This document shows, in pieces, positions 9,574 through 18,225 of a stretch of DNA of 64,000 nucleotides (the first letter of the stretch is position 1; each line of letters opens with the position of its first letter). The notes beneath the pieces were generated by a model. The model had not been told where the DNA came from and did no database searches. It was given only the letters and a program-made list of their open reading frames with translations. Source of the stretch: Mucilaginibacter terrenus (GTDB lineage: Bacteria > Bacteroidota > Bacteroidia > Sphingobacteriales > Sphingobacteriaceae). The translations under genes and the position numbers were made by a program. The stretch is taken from contig NZ_QWDE01000001.1 in the NCBI RefSeq assembly GCF_003432065.1, forward strand, positions 1,612,001 to 1,676,000. Reading direction: 5' to 3'.

Positions 9574-9905
9574 GTATCTTCCGCAAAAATAACACGATTA
9601 ATCGTTCCTTAAAATAAATTGAGATGTTTTATTTGGATGCTCATCATGTTTACCGGACAGTGACAAACTAGTGTCAGCAGATTACCCAGAAAAAATGCCG
9701 TTATTGCGGTAATCAGAAATTATAAAATCAGCGCCAACAACCGCCTTTTTCATGAGCAAAAATCTGCAAAAACCACATTTTTTTATTTCCTAAATCCGTC
9801 TGGAAAACACATTAAAGATTCAGTTCGCTAAAATTTGCAAAACACTCGTTTTTTACGGCTTTTGACAACCAGAAAACTTTCCTGACTTTCTGGGATGAAC
9901 AGGTG
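9574..9905. other. Intergenic stretch with short repeat and small hairpin
   Basis: This 332-base stretch shows no ORF I can support. It is A+T-rich. It contains a 27-base sequence repeated exactly at 44009-44035, and a small hairpin CCAGAAA (9869-9875) / TTTCTGG (9887-9893) just beyond the stop codon of the 52-residue minus-strand gene, which might end that transcript. The promoter of the 123-residue secreted protein should lie at its left end. Confidence 0.5.
9759..9785 (+). repeat. 27-base dispersed repeat, copy 1
   Basis: AAAATCTGCAAAAACCACAT followed by TTTTTTA; the identical 27 bases recur at 44009-44035 in the same orientation, again in a non-coding stretch beside small stress-like genes. 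Function unknown. Confidence 0.6.
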
Positions 9906-10064
9906 TTAGTGGCCGGTGTCTGTACCGTTATGCTGACTGTTCTTTTGATCGGCGCGAAGGTTGCTTTCGTTGGCAGATGTGCTTACCTTCTTCTTACGGG
10001 TACCGGCCTGTTTGGTGTGCGGTGGAGGAGGTTGCATGGTCTTGGTGTCTTTGCTATCTTTCAT
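9906..10064 (-). CDS. Small basic hydrophilic protein (52 aa)
   Basis: An ATG at 10062-10064 opens a 52-codon frame ending in TAA at 9906-9908. The product starts MKDSKDTKTMQPPPPHTKQA and continues with a basic patch GTRKKKV and a polar tail ending NGTDTGH. It has no hydrophobic core and should be disordered. It lies 27 bases downstream of the 73-residue gene on the same strand, and both encode polar, charged, low-complexity proteins, which suggests a two-gene unit. I do not recognise a family. Short disordered proteins of this kind are often desiccation- or stress-related, but that is speculation. Confidence 0.45.
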   Translation of the reverse strand: MKDSKDTKTMQPPPPHTKQAGTRKKKVSTSANESNLRADQKNSQHNGTDTGH

Positions 10065-10091
10065 AACCGTACTATTAAGTTGAACCGAACT

Positions 10092-10313
10092 TTATGGATG
10101 ATAAGTTTGCTGATGGTCATAAGCGGCAGGCCGGGCACCATTGTTTTTTCCCTCGGGTGTTTCCAGCGCGGCATGGGGTTGGTTACTTTCCTTAAAAGTA
10201 TTTACCCCGTTGTTGATATCTTCCTGGCTTAAACTATCCTTGTCGGCGCCACTCTCCTGCTCTTCACCTGCGAGTAGCGGCTCGTCACTTTCTGTTTGTT
10301 TGTTCTTTATCAT
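10092..10313 (-). CDS. Small acidic hydrophilic protein (73 aa)
   Basis: A 73-residue frame starting MIKNKQTESDEPLLAGEEQE, very rich in Glu, Asp, Gln, Asn and Ser with no hydrophobic segment, so probably intrinsically disordered. The ATG at 10313 is preceded by an A+T-rich leader. The next gene on the strand (52 residues, basic) follows after 27 bases. No family is recognised. Frames on the opposite strand in this stretch are shadows. Moderate confidence rests on its position and on composition consistent with a coding small protein. Confidence 0.45.
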   Translation of the reverse strand: MIKNKQTESDEPLLAGEEQESGADKDSLSQEDINNGVNTFKESNQPHAALETPEGKNNGARPAAYDHQQTYHP

Positions 10314-10410
10314 TATCTATTCTTGCGTACTATATATAAGCTAATCAACTCCAATTAAGTTTTCAACTTGTGAGGTTTTTTCCTGATTATCTACTCGAAA
10401 AAAAACAGAC

Positions 10411-10440
10411 AAAAAAAAGAGCCCTTGTAAAAAGACTCTT
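10411..10440 (-). terminator. Rho-independent terminator of the 54-aa gene
   Basis: On the minus strand AAGAGTC pairs with GGCTCTT (7 bp, one G-T pair) and is followed by eight T residues. It lies 26 bases beyond the stop codon of the 54-residue frame, supporting that this small gene is transcribed. Confidence 0.7.
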
Positions 10441-10466
10441 CATGTTTTCATAAGTATATATGTAGA

Positions 10467-10631
10467 TCAGGCAATGAAGCCTGTAAATTGCGATGTCTGA
10501 GTTCCTGAAGCAGCAGCTACCAAGCGCTCGTGAATTGTTTTTAAAGTGATCCTTTGTTTTGTAAACAGATCTACAATAGCGTTGGTGGTGGTTTTAACTG
10601 GTGTACCAGCGTTTAAGTGTACTACTTTCAT
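10467..10631 (-). CDS. Small hypothetical protein (54 aa)
   Basis: From the ATG at 10629-10631 the frame encodes 54 residues starting MKVVHLNAGTPVKTTTNAIV, with an amphipathic middle (DLFTKQRITLKTIHERLVAA) and a Ser/Thr-rich end. A longer reading with 16 extra residues (MECCWMFW...) is possible but has an implausible composition. A good terminator follows directly on the same strand, which argues that this is a real gene with its own transcript. No family is recognised; no signal peptide or membrane segment is seen. Confidence 0.5.
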   Translation of the reverse strand: MKVVHLNAGTPVKTTTNAIVDLFTKQRITLKTIHERLVAAASGTQTSQFTGFIA

Positions 10632-10862
10632 ATTGGGTTTATAACCAAAGCTGTGCCAAAACATCCAACAGCACTCCAAAATTTTATAATTTCCTGTATT
10701 ACAGCAATTTTAGTTTGGTAGATTTACTCAAAACGTGTAGTGTTCAAACTTCCGTACAGTTTACCGACCTACCTTACACTCACCAACTGTATTGTGTTGT
10801 ATTTCTTCTTTTGTTTTTAAATACATTACCTATCTTTATAAAAACCAGACACTTACCATATA

Positions 10863-12422
10863 ATGAAACTAAACCTAATCCTCACCGGCCTGGCACTTGC
10901 CGCCTGCAGTACAATTACAATGGCACAACAGGAAAACCCTGATACTGCCGTGTTCCGTCGTATCCGCAACGCAGAGATGAACAGCTCACAAATACCGCAA
11001 ATTGCACATTACCTTACTGATGTATCCGGCCCGAGGCTAACCAACTCGCCCGGCTATAAACGCGCCGCCGATTGGGCAGTAGCTACCATGAAAAAATGGG
11101 GATTGGCCAACACCACGCTGGAGCCCTGGGGCGAGTTTGGCAAGCAGTGGGAGATTAACGACTTCAGCATCAGCATGACTGCGCCTTACTCAGCACAACT
11201 CCGCGCTTACCCCGTTCCATGGAGTGCAAATACAAATGGTATGCAGCGCGGCAGTGTGGTAATACTAACGCCTCAGCAATCTATAGATACCACCTATCTT
11301 GCCGGGCACGCTGCAGAATTTAAAGGTAAAATCCTTTTGATAACCGGCGGCCCTTACAATGGAGAGGGAAATTTTAAACCAACAGCTACCCGGCTAGCAG
11401 ACACCTCCCTGGCTAATCTTAAAGATTCTTACCTCGTAAGCCGGAAAGAAATTGAAGGCGCTTTCAACTACATGGCCATGTTCCGTAAAATAGACCTGAT
11501 ACTTAAAAAAGCAGGTGTACTTACGCTTATCTCCGGCGGCAGAAGAAATGTCAATGGTACCGTGTTTGTTCAATCGCAGTACGGCCACAAGATTACCGAC
11601 CCTGAAACCATTCCGCAGGTAGACATTTCCCTTGAGGATGCACAAAAGATAAAGCGGCTCATAGCATCAGGACAAAAAGTAGAGATAGCCATAAACCTGC
11701 AAGGCACTACATCTACCAGCGACACCAAAGGTTATAACGTTATTGGTGAGATACCGGGCACCGACCCTAAATTAAAAGCAGAAGTGGTAATGCTTGGCGG
11801 CCACCTCGATTCGTGGTCCGGCGCTACAGGCGCTACCGACAATGCCGCGGGATGCATAGTAATGCTGGAGGCCGCGCGCCTGCTGGATTCGCTGGGCATT
11901 AAACCAAAACGTACCATCCGTATTGCGCTGTGGGGCGGGGAGGAACAAGGGCTGTATGGCTCTTACAACTATGTTAAAAACCACTTTATAGATGCGCCCA
12001 CCTTTACCCCAAAGCCTGAGCAGGGCAAAGTATCCGCATACTTTAACCTGGATAACGGTACGGGTAAAATAAGGGGTATTTACGCGCAGGGAAATACTGC
12101 TGCCGCCGCAATTTTTAAAGAGTGGTTTAAGCCATTTCATGATCTCGGCGCTACAACAGTAACGATGAGCAACACAGGATCTACCGATCATCAGAGTTTT
12201 GATTGGGCCGGAATACCGGGCTTCCAGTTTGTACAGGACGAGCTGGATTATGAAACCCGCACCCATCATAGCAACCTGGACGATTATGACCACCTGAGCA
12301 TGCCCGACCTTAAACAGGCAGCCATTATTGTAGCATCGTTTGTTTATCAAACCAGCATGCGCCCTACTATGCTGCCACGTAAACCGCTAAAGAAAGAAAT
12401 TTTTGTGTTTGACGGCTTGTAA
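10863..12422 (+). CDS. Secreted M28-family zinc aminopeptidase with PA insert
   Basis: A 519-residue exported peptidase. The signal peptide (MKLNLILTGLALAAC...TMAQ) precedes a propeptide-like segment, a protease-associated (PA) insertion at roughly residues 120-260, and the M28 catalytic part. Metal ligands seen: His/Asp in GGHLDSW, Asp in GATDNAAG, Glu pair in WGGEEQGLYG, and a late His in RTHHSNLDDYDHL. The family removes N-terminal residues or dipeptides from peptides using two zinc ions, here in the periplasm or outside. A possible promoter is TTG at 10811-10813 and TATCTTTA at 10831-10838. A strong terminator follows. The gene stands alone. Confidence 0.92.
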   Translation: MKLNLILTGLALAACSTITMAQQENPDTAVFRRIRNAEMNSSQIPQIAHYLTDVSGPRLTNSPGYKRAADWAVATMKKWGLANTTLEPWGEFGKQWEINDFSISMTAPYSAQLRAYPVPWSANTNGMQRGSVVILTPQQSIDTTYLAGHAAEFKGKILLITGGPYNGEGNFKPTATRLADTSLANLKDSYLVSRKEIEGAFNYMAMFRKIDLILKKAGVLTLISGGRRNVNGTVFVQSQYGHKITDPETIPQVDISLEDAQKIKRLIASGQKVEIAINLQGTTSTSDTKGYNVIGEIPGTDPKLKAEVVMLGGHLDSWSGATGATDNAAGCIVMLEAARLLDSLGIKPKRTIRIALWGGEEQGLYGSYNYVKNHFIDAPTFTPKPEQGKVSAYFNLDNGTGKIRGIYAQGNTAAAAIFKEWFKPFHDLGATTVTMSNTGSTDHQSFDWAGIPGFQFVQDELDYETRTHHSNLDDYDHLSMPDLKQAAIIVASFVYQTSMRPTMLPRKPLKKEIFVFDGL

Positions 12423-12440
12423 GCGCACCGAGGTCAAAAA

Positions 12441-12472
12441 CAAGAGGGCTGCCGAAATGGGCAGCCCTCTTG
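12441..12472. terminator. Bidirectional terminator between convergent genes
   Basis: Perfect 13-base stem CAAGAGGGCTGCC (12441-12453) / GGCAGCCCTCTTG (12460-12472) with loop GAAATG, placed between the convergent peptidase and alginate lyase genes, whose stop codons lie 19 and 5 bases away. Confidence 0.85.
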
Positions 12473-12476
12473 TAAG

Positions 12477-13658
12477 TTAGTAAACGTTATGATGTGTATA
12501 GGATGTCCATCCCAGGAAGCCTACATCGCCGCCCGGTAAACCGTATGGCGGACTAATATTCCGTATAAAGCTTGTTTCGGTAGTGTGGTAGCGGCGGTCG
12601 GCAATCTCTATACCCGGCCATATCGGGCTCGACGGCGAACCGTTAACGTTGCAACCCGGCGATACCGTTCCCTTGATCAGTTTGTACTGATAATTGTAGC
12701 CGGCCAGCAAACGGCTGTTTGATGCCGTGTAAACCGAAATATCGTTAAACTGCATGGCAGCCAGGTTAGCCGCGTAAGTAATGCCGGTAAGCGAATATTG
12801 AAAGTGCGTATAATCGCTGTGGCCACATATCTCTCCGTTCATAGATCCGTCTGTTGCTATAATCTCCGGTATAACTGTTTTAATCAGCGCTAAGCCATTA
12901 TTATAAACCGTCTGGCTATCCTCAAAAATACCGATGGCCATTTTAGCATACCCCTGAGACACCACCCAGTTGTTATGGTAGTTTGGGGTGTTGTTGATAT
13001 AGTTATCCTTAAGCTTGTTCAAAAAGCTTTTAAACTGGTTATCCTCAGCGGTTGTCCACCCGCCGGTTTGGCCGTTGGGCAGTTTAAAATGCTTAATAAT
13101 TTCTGCAGCGGCGGCAAAGGTAGGCGCTGCCCAGGCAGCTTCAAGCGCGCCCTGGTTTGGGTTAGGGTTACTGCCGGTAACCACAATCCCCTGGAAAACG
13201 TTGGCCCAGCCATCTAAAATTTGTTTAACGGTAACCGCATAGTTGTTATCGCCGGTTTTTGCCCAGCGCAGTGCAAGCGCGTACGACAGCAGGGCATCGC
13301 CTTTAAAGTTAGTTTCGTCTGTAGTGCCCGCGCTTGATGCTACCGATATAGTTGCCTTATAACCATTGCTGGGGCTATGGCTGTTGCAATAATCAAGCAC
13401 TTTCTGGTAAGCGGCCAGGCGTTCGGCATTATTGGCGTTGGCCTCGCTGGCAATCTGTGTGAGGCTGGCCTGCGTGTTCAGGATACCCGGGTGCACAAAT
13501 GTAGTGGCCAGTGCAGCAGCGGGCTGCGCCGTAACAGCAAGTTTGTCGGGTTTAATGTTGTTGGATACCGCTTCGCTTTTGGTACACTGTACCATTGCGG
13601 CGGCAACTGCAATGCCCATAAGCGAGCATAGCAAAAGCTTTAGTTTTTTTGTGTTCAT
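12477..13658 (-). CDS. Alginate lyase family protein (PL5-like, lipoprotein)
   Basis: A 393-residue protein with a lipoprotein-like signal (MGIAVAAAMVQC) and the alpha/alpha-toroid alginate lyase domain. Seen: FVHPGILNTQASL at the domain start, the catalytic-region motif NYHNNWVVSQGYAKMAIGIF, and HSDYTHFQYSLTGITYAANL. The family cleaves alginate or related uronic-acid polymers by beta-elimination; in this group of bacteria substrates other than alginate are possible. It stands alone, convergent with the peptidase gene, without SusC/SusD-type partners. It probably acts at the cell surface or in the periplasm. Confidence 0.87.
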   Translation of the reverse strand: MNTKKLKLLLCSLMGIAVAAAMVQCTKSEAVSNNIKPDKLAVTAQPAAALATTFVHPGILNTQASLTQIASEANANNAERLAAYQKVLDYCNSHSPSNGYKATISVASSAGTTDETNFKGDALLSYALALRWAKTGDNNYAVTVKQILDGWANVFQGIVVTGSNPNPNQGALEAAWAAPTFAAAAEIIKHFKLPNGQTGGWTTAEDNQFKSFLNKLKDNYINNTPNYHNNWVVSQGYAKMAIGIFEDSQTVYNNGLALIKTVIPEIIATDGSMNGEICGHSDYTHFQYSLTGITYAANLAAMQFNDISVYTASNSRLLAGYNYQYKLIKGTVSPGCNVNGSPSSPIWPGIEIADRRYHTTETSFIRNISPPYGLPGGDVGFLGWTSYTHHNVY

Positions 13659-14014
13659 AAAATAGGTGTTATTGGTTTAAATGCAGCAGGCACAGGTAAA
13701 TTGGCAACACCATATGCAAGCCGTACAATACAAAGCTTGGAAGAAAAACCAGCAGTTTGCAAACGGCTAAATGCGTTGATACGCCTGCTGCGCAAGGCAA
13801 AACAGATGATTGAGATCGGCCTAAAAGCCAACTACATCGTTATAGCAAATTTTCGAAATATTTTGGCTGATACGTTTGGAGCGCAAGTGTTTGTAACACT
13901 TAAATTGTGCAATGCACGCTGGTTAATTTAAGGGCAACAAGTACACAATGGTTCGCTCCAGTTGCATACTTGGCAGCCGGAGAACTGCATGCACCGGCAT
14001 AGGATCAGTGCGAG
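13659..14014. other. Intergenic stretch, no gene supported
   Basis: This 356-base gap should hold the alginate lyase promoter at its left end and the 3' end of the small membrane-protein transcript at its right end. A 76-codon plus-strand frame in it has no recognisable features and an implausible composition. I see no strong hairpin or repeat. Confidence 0.4.
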
Positions 14015-14419
14015 TCATATAATAACTAACTTATATCTTCTTGCGAAAATTATAGCGATCGCAGACGAAAGTATAAATGGCAGGTAAATCGAAATGAGTA
14101 AATTAGGCTTGGTATGGAGGTCAAGAACCACTTGATAAAGGCTGGATTTGCTTTCTTTAAGAACATAAATAGCTACAGGGATGGCAATGTATATTAATAA
14201 ATGTACTACCACCAGATGCCATGTTTTGGCTAGCGGCCTGTTAATGATAATAGCTATAAGATAGAATGTAATTGGTAATAATAACAAAAAGACAGATGCT
14301 CTCACAAGCGTTGAAATAACAATAACTACGGATGGATTGCCTGTGAACAGATTTATAAATAAATTTATCAAACCATCCAGCAAACAAAAATATAGCGCAT
14401 ACAAAAATTTATTAATCAT
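14015..14419 (-). CDS. Small four-helix membrane protein
   Basis: A 134-residue very hydrophobic protein with about four transmembrane helices, for example VVIVISTLVRASVFLLLLPI and HLLIYIAIPVAIYVL, the last near ISIYLPFILSSAIAIIF followed by a basic end RRYKL. No family recognised. It reads in the same direction as two further small unknown genes upstream (14584 and 15031), but the gaps are long, so an operon is not certain. Confidence 0.55.
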   Translation of the reverse strand: MINKFLYALYFCLLDGLINLFINLFTGNPSVVIVISTLVRASVFLLLLPITFYLIAIIINRPLAKTWHLVVVHLLIYIAIPVAIYVLKESKSSLYQVVLDLHTKPNLLISIYLPFILSSAIAIIFARRYKLVII

Positions 14420-14583
14420 TAGCTACTATCACTTAATTTTTCATACAGCTATTCGCTTGATTGAACCAGTTCCTATATAATTGTCCTTGTTCCACTTAGT
14501 GCCTGTTTATTAGCTCCTAGAGCGCCACCCGCCGCTGTTCTTTAAACAAAAAATAGTTGTTGTCACGTCGCAAATGGAGAACA

Positions 14584-14946
14584 TTAACAATCAATGCGGC
14601 CGCATCTACAACTTACAAATTCCCCTTCTAAAATATCTCCAGGAATAATGCCGTCCAGTTCAATAACGAATTCTCCAACACGTACTAAATCCTTCTGTCT
14701 ATCTATAACTAATCCGGTTAATTCATATTCAAAAAAACCATCTAACTTTTTAATTGAATATACATACGTATTGGCCCTATAAATTTTATCCGAATGCAAT
14801 GCCGTCAGTTCGTGGATGTCGACCTCTATCTTTTCAAATTTAAACGGGTGCTTAAATACTATCAACTCGAATAAACCGTCAGAAATCGTCACACATGCTT
14901 CAGAAGCATAATCGTCCATAAATTCAATACGTTTTATAAAAACCAT
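14584..14946 (-). CDS. Hypothetical cytoplasmic protein (120 aa)
   Basis: A 120-residue soluble protein starting MVFIKRIEFMDDYASEACVT, with alternating strands and an acidic composition. It ends in FVSCRCGRIDC; the three closely spaced cysteines might bind a metal or be chance. The layout (a short beta-rich domain with a FKFEKIEVDIHEL strand) is reminiscent of small immunity-type or structural proteins, but I recognise no family. It lies between two small membrane-protein genes on the same strand. Confidence 0.5.
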   Translation of the reverse strand: MVFIKRIEFMDDYASEACVTISDGLFELIVFKHPFKFEKIEVDIHELTALHSDKIYRANTYVYSIKKLDGFFEYELTGLVIDRQKDLVRVGEFVIELDGIIPGDILEGEFVSCRCGRIDC

Positions 14947-15030
14947 GCTATTTGATTTAAAAATAAATGGGAACCTTCCGCCGGTGAAATTCTCCGGTGC
15001 GAGAGTGGTGATGGCGTAGTTGTGCCTAAA

Positions 15031-15237
15031 TTAGCGATATACTCTATCAATTATTAACGCGGCTAGCAACAATATACCCAAGCCTACCAAAAAGTACTTG
15101 TATTCATAATAAGATAGTCTGCGATGTTCTTTAAATGAGAGGAGCGGCTTTCCTTTTAATTTGTTTTGAATCAATAAGAAAAGGTAAATCAGCACCAGCC
15201 CAATGTCTCTTAATAGCCGCCCGAAGTACAAGCTCAT
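15031..15237 (-). CDS. Small membrane protein (68 aa)
   Basis: A 68-residue protein with two hydrophobic segments, DIGLVLIYLFLLIQN near the N-terminus and YFLVGLGILLLAALII near the C-terminus, linked by a basic loop (KLKGKPLLSFKEHRR). Such two-helix hairpins are common among uncharacterised inner-membrane proteins. No family is recognised; support is the membrane pattern and coherent orientation with its neighbours. Confidence 0.45.
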   Translation of the reverse strand: MSLYFGRLLRDIGLVLIYLFLLIQNKLKGKPLLSFKEHRRLSYYEYKYFLVGLGILLLAALIIDRVYR

Positions 15238-15359
15238 CTCATTAATACGTTTTAGTTATTCTTGATTACCACTCTAGCGCAAGTATTCAGCACAGCAAGC
15301 GGCTGTGTACTTGTGCCTTCTTCTTTATTAAATATTTACCTCGAACTAAAAACAGCCTA

Positions 15360-16457
15360 CTACTCTCCTAATATCTTCTTAAAAAACAGCGTTACTTCAT
15401 CCGCCATAATGCCATGGTCTTCTACACTGGGGTGGCCTCCGCAGCCGCGGCCTTCCATTGGCGGGAAAAAGAAAGTTTCCACTGGCTTGTCTGACGGGTA
15501 ATCGGCATCAATTTTCTTTTTTACGGCAGCAAGGCAGCTTTCCAGCGTTTTGGCATCTGCACCTTTAACCATAGGGCTGCTCAGTAATGCTATGCGGGCT
15601 TTAGGGTACTTGGTTTTAACCAGGTGCACAAATTTAACGTAAGCCGCTGTGAAAGCTTCCGGGTCAAAAGGCTTGCGTGGCGATTTACCGTCACCCCTGC
15701 TAAAGTCGTTTGTGCCCAGGGCTATGCTCACTACCTTAGGGCTGTAAGTATTAAAATCCCACTTTACCGTACTATTTACCTGGAAATCCGCTTTCTCATA
15801 AACTTGTGGCATGGTTGGGCTAAGCGTGTTCCAGTTACGGTACATGCCTATACCACTAACGCTGCTCAGCATAAAGTTTGCACCCAGCGCCCGTGCAACC
15901 CGCGGACCATAAGCCATATAGGCGTTGTGCTGATCCTGGTAGTCGCCCGTGCCGCATGCGTATTCCGACGCATCTGAGGCGGCACCACAGGTAATACTGT
16001 TACCGATAAACTCTATCAGCGGTGCATTTGACACCTTTAATGGCTTTATCTTTTCTGCAACTACCTTGCTAACAATTATGGCACCTGTATGCGCCTCGGT
16101 AGCCTTGTATATCCACATCTCGTGTTTGCCACTAGTCGGAGCGGTAATGATCAGCGGATCGGTTGAACTACCATCCACCCGGATACGCTTCTGGTACACG
16201 CCATCTAGTTCGTACTGGAGGTAACCATGTCCGTTTTCGTCGTTAAGGGAAACATACAAAGCGCACTTATTACCCTCAAAACTGAAACCGAAATGCACAG
16301 CGGAACTAATGAGCTCCAGCTGCTTTTTATCGTTGTAGTGATATCGGCCATAAGGGTTCAACTTTTTAGCGTAAAGCGTGTCTGCAGGAGCGTTTGCAAA
16401 CGCAGCAGTACAGAGGCAAACAGCGACTAGTGATAGATATAAGTTTCTGAAGTTCAT
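15360..16457 (-). CDS. Secreted CE2-like SGNH acetyl esterase
   Basis: A 365-residue secreted esterase. After a signal peptide (cleavage near AFANAPA) there is an N-terminal jelly-roll domain (about residues 30-140) and a C-terminal SGNH hydrolase domain. Seen: the Ser block IEFIGNSITCGAASD, block III VSIALGTNDFSRGDG, and the C-terminal GHPSVEDHG with the catalytic His. This domain pair is characteristic of carbohydrate esterase family 2 (CE2), which removes acetyl groups from xylan or glucomannan. The protein should act outside the inner membrane. It stands alone; CE2 against another SGNH esterase is the main uncertainty. Confidence 0.85.
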   Translation of the reverse strand: MNFRNLYLSLVAVCLCTAAFANAPADTLYAKKLNPYGRYHYNDKKQLELISSAVHFGFSFEGNKCALYVSLNDENGHGYLQYELDGVYQKRIRVDGSSTDPLIITAPTSGKHEMWIYKATEAHTGAIIVSKVVAEKIKPLKVSNAPLIEFIGNSITCGAASDASEYACGTGDYQDQHNAYMAYGPRVARALGANFMLSSVSGIGMYRNWNTLSPTMPQVYEKADFQVNSTVKWDFNTYSPKVVSIALGTNDFSRGDGKSPRKPFDPEAFTAAYVKFVHLVKTKYPKARIALLSSPMVKGADAKTLESCLAAVKKKIDADYPSDKPVETFFFPPMEGRGCGGHPSVEDHGIMADEVTLFFKKILGE

Positions 16458-16809
16458 GGAGCGTGGTTAAGCTGGTTCATACAATAATAACAAACCTGTT
16501 CAACATGCTGCATTTTTGCTTTGCAGTAATTATAAATTGATAAAATAATACAAGCCGCTCACACCGTCAGTCTGAGCTTGTCGAAGACCTATACGCCTCG
16601 CTAATGGTTCGACAGGCTCACTAAGACAAGGTGGTAAACGATGCTGGCTACAGGACGAACATAATGTCTAACTATCGGTCGGAACAAAAGCTCTACATCT
16701 TTTGAATTGAGGCTAATTGCTGGAAATAGTTAGACGACCTCCTGACAATTTGATGGTAAACAATTTATAATACACACGGTTATACCTGTGGTTACCAAAC
16801 ACAAATCCT
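16458..16809. other. Intergenic stretch between divergent genes
   Basis: This 352-base gap between divergent genes should contain the promoters of both the esterase and the BamA-like gene. Apart from the inverted repeat at 16566-16627 I see no gene or strong signal. Confidence 0.5.
16566..16627. repeat. Dispersed inverted repeat (TGAGCTTGTCGAAG type)
   Basis: GTCAGTCTGAGCTTGTCGAA... (16566-16589) faces GGTTCGACAGGCTCACTAAG... (16606-16627); the arms match imperfectly over about 22 bases. Repeats built on TGAGCTTGTCGAA and TTCGACAGGCTCA are frequent between genes in many bacteria. Only one copy is present in this window. Confidence 0.6.
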
Positions 16810-18135
16810 GTGCAAAAAAGCATTCACAAATATCTGTTTTCGGGCGTTCTCCTGTTGTCGGTTATAGCTGGCGCCAGGACTGTAAAGGCACAAGTGGCCC
16901 CGCCTATCGATTCCCTCAAGGCTGATTCTTTACGCAATCACAAGAAGGTGTACCCGCCCAATCCGGGGCTTGCCTCGCAATATGACATTGGCGACCTTGC
17001 GCGTGACCTGCTGCATCCAAATAAACAGCCTGATACTACCAAAAAGCCGTCCGGTATAACGGTGATTCCCAATATTGCATCAAACCCCAGTATAGGTTTT
17101 CAGTTGGGTATAAAAGCAGTTGCCGGAAGGGTGTTAGGTACCGATCCAAGCACGTTGTTGTCGGTAGCAGCAACATCCGCATCTATCACCACCAAAAACA
17201 TCATCTATTTTTACGTAACGCACAACGTGTTCACCAACGGCAACAAATGGAACCTGCAAGGCAGCCTGGTGGCAGCAAAAACCGTTACGCCGGACTTTGG
17301 TATCGGCATTGGTCGGGGCAACTTCAGCAGCCCGGAAGCTATCGCGCTAACCAATCCTGACCGTAAGGGATATGCGCTTAATGCATTGTATTTCCGCTTT
17401 AGCGAAAAGGTTTATAAGGAAGTAGCCGAACACCTGTTTGTTGGGGGTGGCTTATCTTTTGAACTGCGCCGTAACATTGAAGATAAACGATCTGAACCTA
17501 CCGCGCTTACACCATATTATGTTTACAGTGATCAGCACGGTTTTAATAGAAACGGTTACAGTGCCAACGGGATGCTGTTCAACGTACAATATACCACCCG
17601 TGATAACCAGAACCGTGCCTATAAGGGCATTTATGCTGATGCGGGCATCCGTTTGAATGAAACTTTTTTGGGCAGTAGTAAAAATGCAGCACAATTAACA
17701 GTGGACCTAAGAAAGTATATCAGCTTATCCCATTCGCACCCGGAGCATGTTATTGCTTTCTGGGCTTGGGGTTCGTACCTGCTTAGCGGCGACCTGCCTT
17801 TACTTGAGCTACCCGGCTCCGGCAAGGACCCCAACTTCAGGAGCGCCAGGGGTTATACTGTTGGCTACTTTAAAGGCACCAAGTACTTTGATGGCGAGGT
17901 GGAGTACCGTTTCCCTATCACCAGGAACAAGTTCCTGAGCGGTGTTACCTTCTTCAGCATGCAAACCGCTGCCGATAACCTTGGAACCAATTTGTTTGAA
18001 GTATGGCAGCCTGGCGGCGGTGCAGGTTTGCGCGTGCTGTTTAATAAGGCTACCCGCACCAACTTATGCCTGGATTATGCGTGGGGTAAGTACGGTTCCA
18101 GAGGGTTTTTCCTTGGGTTGAACGAGGCATTCTAA
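16810..18135 (+). CDS. BamA/TamA-type outer-membrane beta-barrel protein
   Basis: A 441-residue outer-membrane protein of the surface-antigen (Omp85) class without POTRA repeats. The start is GTG at 16810; no ATG lies between it and the upstream in-frame stop, and it gives a proper signal peptide ending KAQVA. The body is made of alternating amphipathic strands. The C-terminal part has family landmarks: GYFKGTKYFDGEVEYRFPI, the LPLLELPGSGKDPNFRSARG loop, and the final GGGAGLRVLF...LCLDYAWGKYGSRGFFL, ending in an aromatic residue as barrel proteins do. Related stand-alone barrels may insert or export lipids or proteins; function here is unknown. Confidence 0.85.
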   Translation: MQKSIHKYLFSGVLLLSVIAGARTVKAQVAPPIDSLKADSLRNHKKVYPPNPGLASQYDIGDLARDLLHPNKQPDTTKKPSGITVIPNIASNPSIGFQLGIKAVAGRVLGTDPSTLLSVAATSASITTKNIIYFYVTHNVFTNGNKWNLQGSLVAAKTVTPDFGIGIGRGNFSSPEAIALTNPDRKGYALNALYFRFSEKVYKEVAEHLFVGGGLSFELRRNIEDKRSEPTALTPYYVYSDQHGFNRNGYSANGMLFNVQYTTRDNQNRAYKGIYADAGIRLNETFLGSSKNAAQLTVDLRKYISLSHSHPEHVIAFWAWGSYLLSGDLPLLELPGSGKDPNFRSARGYTVGYFKGTKYFDGEVEYRFPITRNKFLSGVTFFSMQTAADNLGTNLFEVWQPGGGAGLRVLFNKATRTNLCLDYAWGKYGSRGFFLGLNEAF

Positions 18136-18189
18136 CGTCACCCTGTTAACGTTTTACAATAAACTGTCAAATTAAAAGCGGGAGTGTGT

Positions 18190-18197
18190 TAGGTTTG
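18190..18197 (+). promoter_or_regulatory. -7 promoter element (TAGGTTTG)
   Basis: TAGGTTTG fits the Bacteroidota -7 consensus TAnnTTTG exactly and lies 28 bases before the ATG of the following membrane-protein gene. The -33 element is weak (CTG near 18164). Confidence 0.45.
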
Positions 18198-18225
18198 CAT
18201 GTTAAATTAGCATCAACTACACATC

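Noticed and set aside
11772..12350. 192-codon minus-strand frame
   Set aside because: Antisense to the M28 catalytic domain, whose metal-binding motifs are intact; no features of its own.
13701..13931. 76-codon plus-strand frame in the gap before the alginate lyase gene
   Set aside because: No signal, motif or convincing start region; overlaps the region that must hold the alginate lyase promoter.
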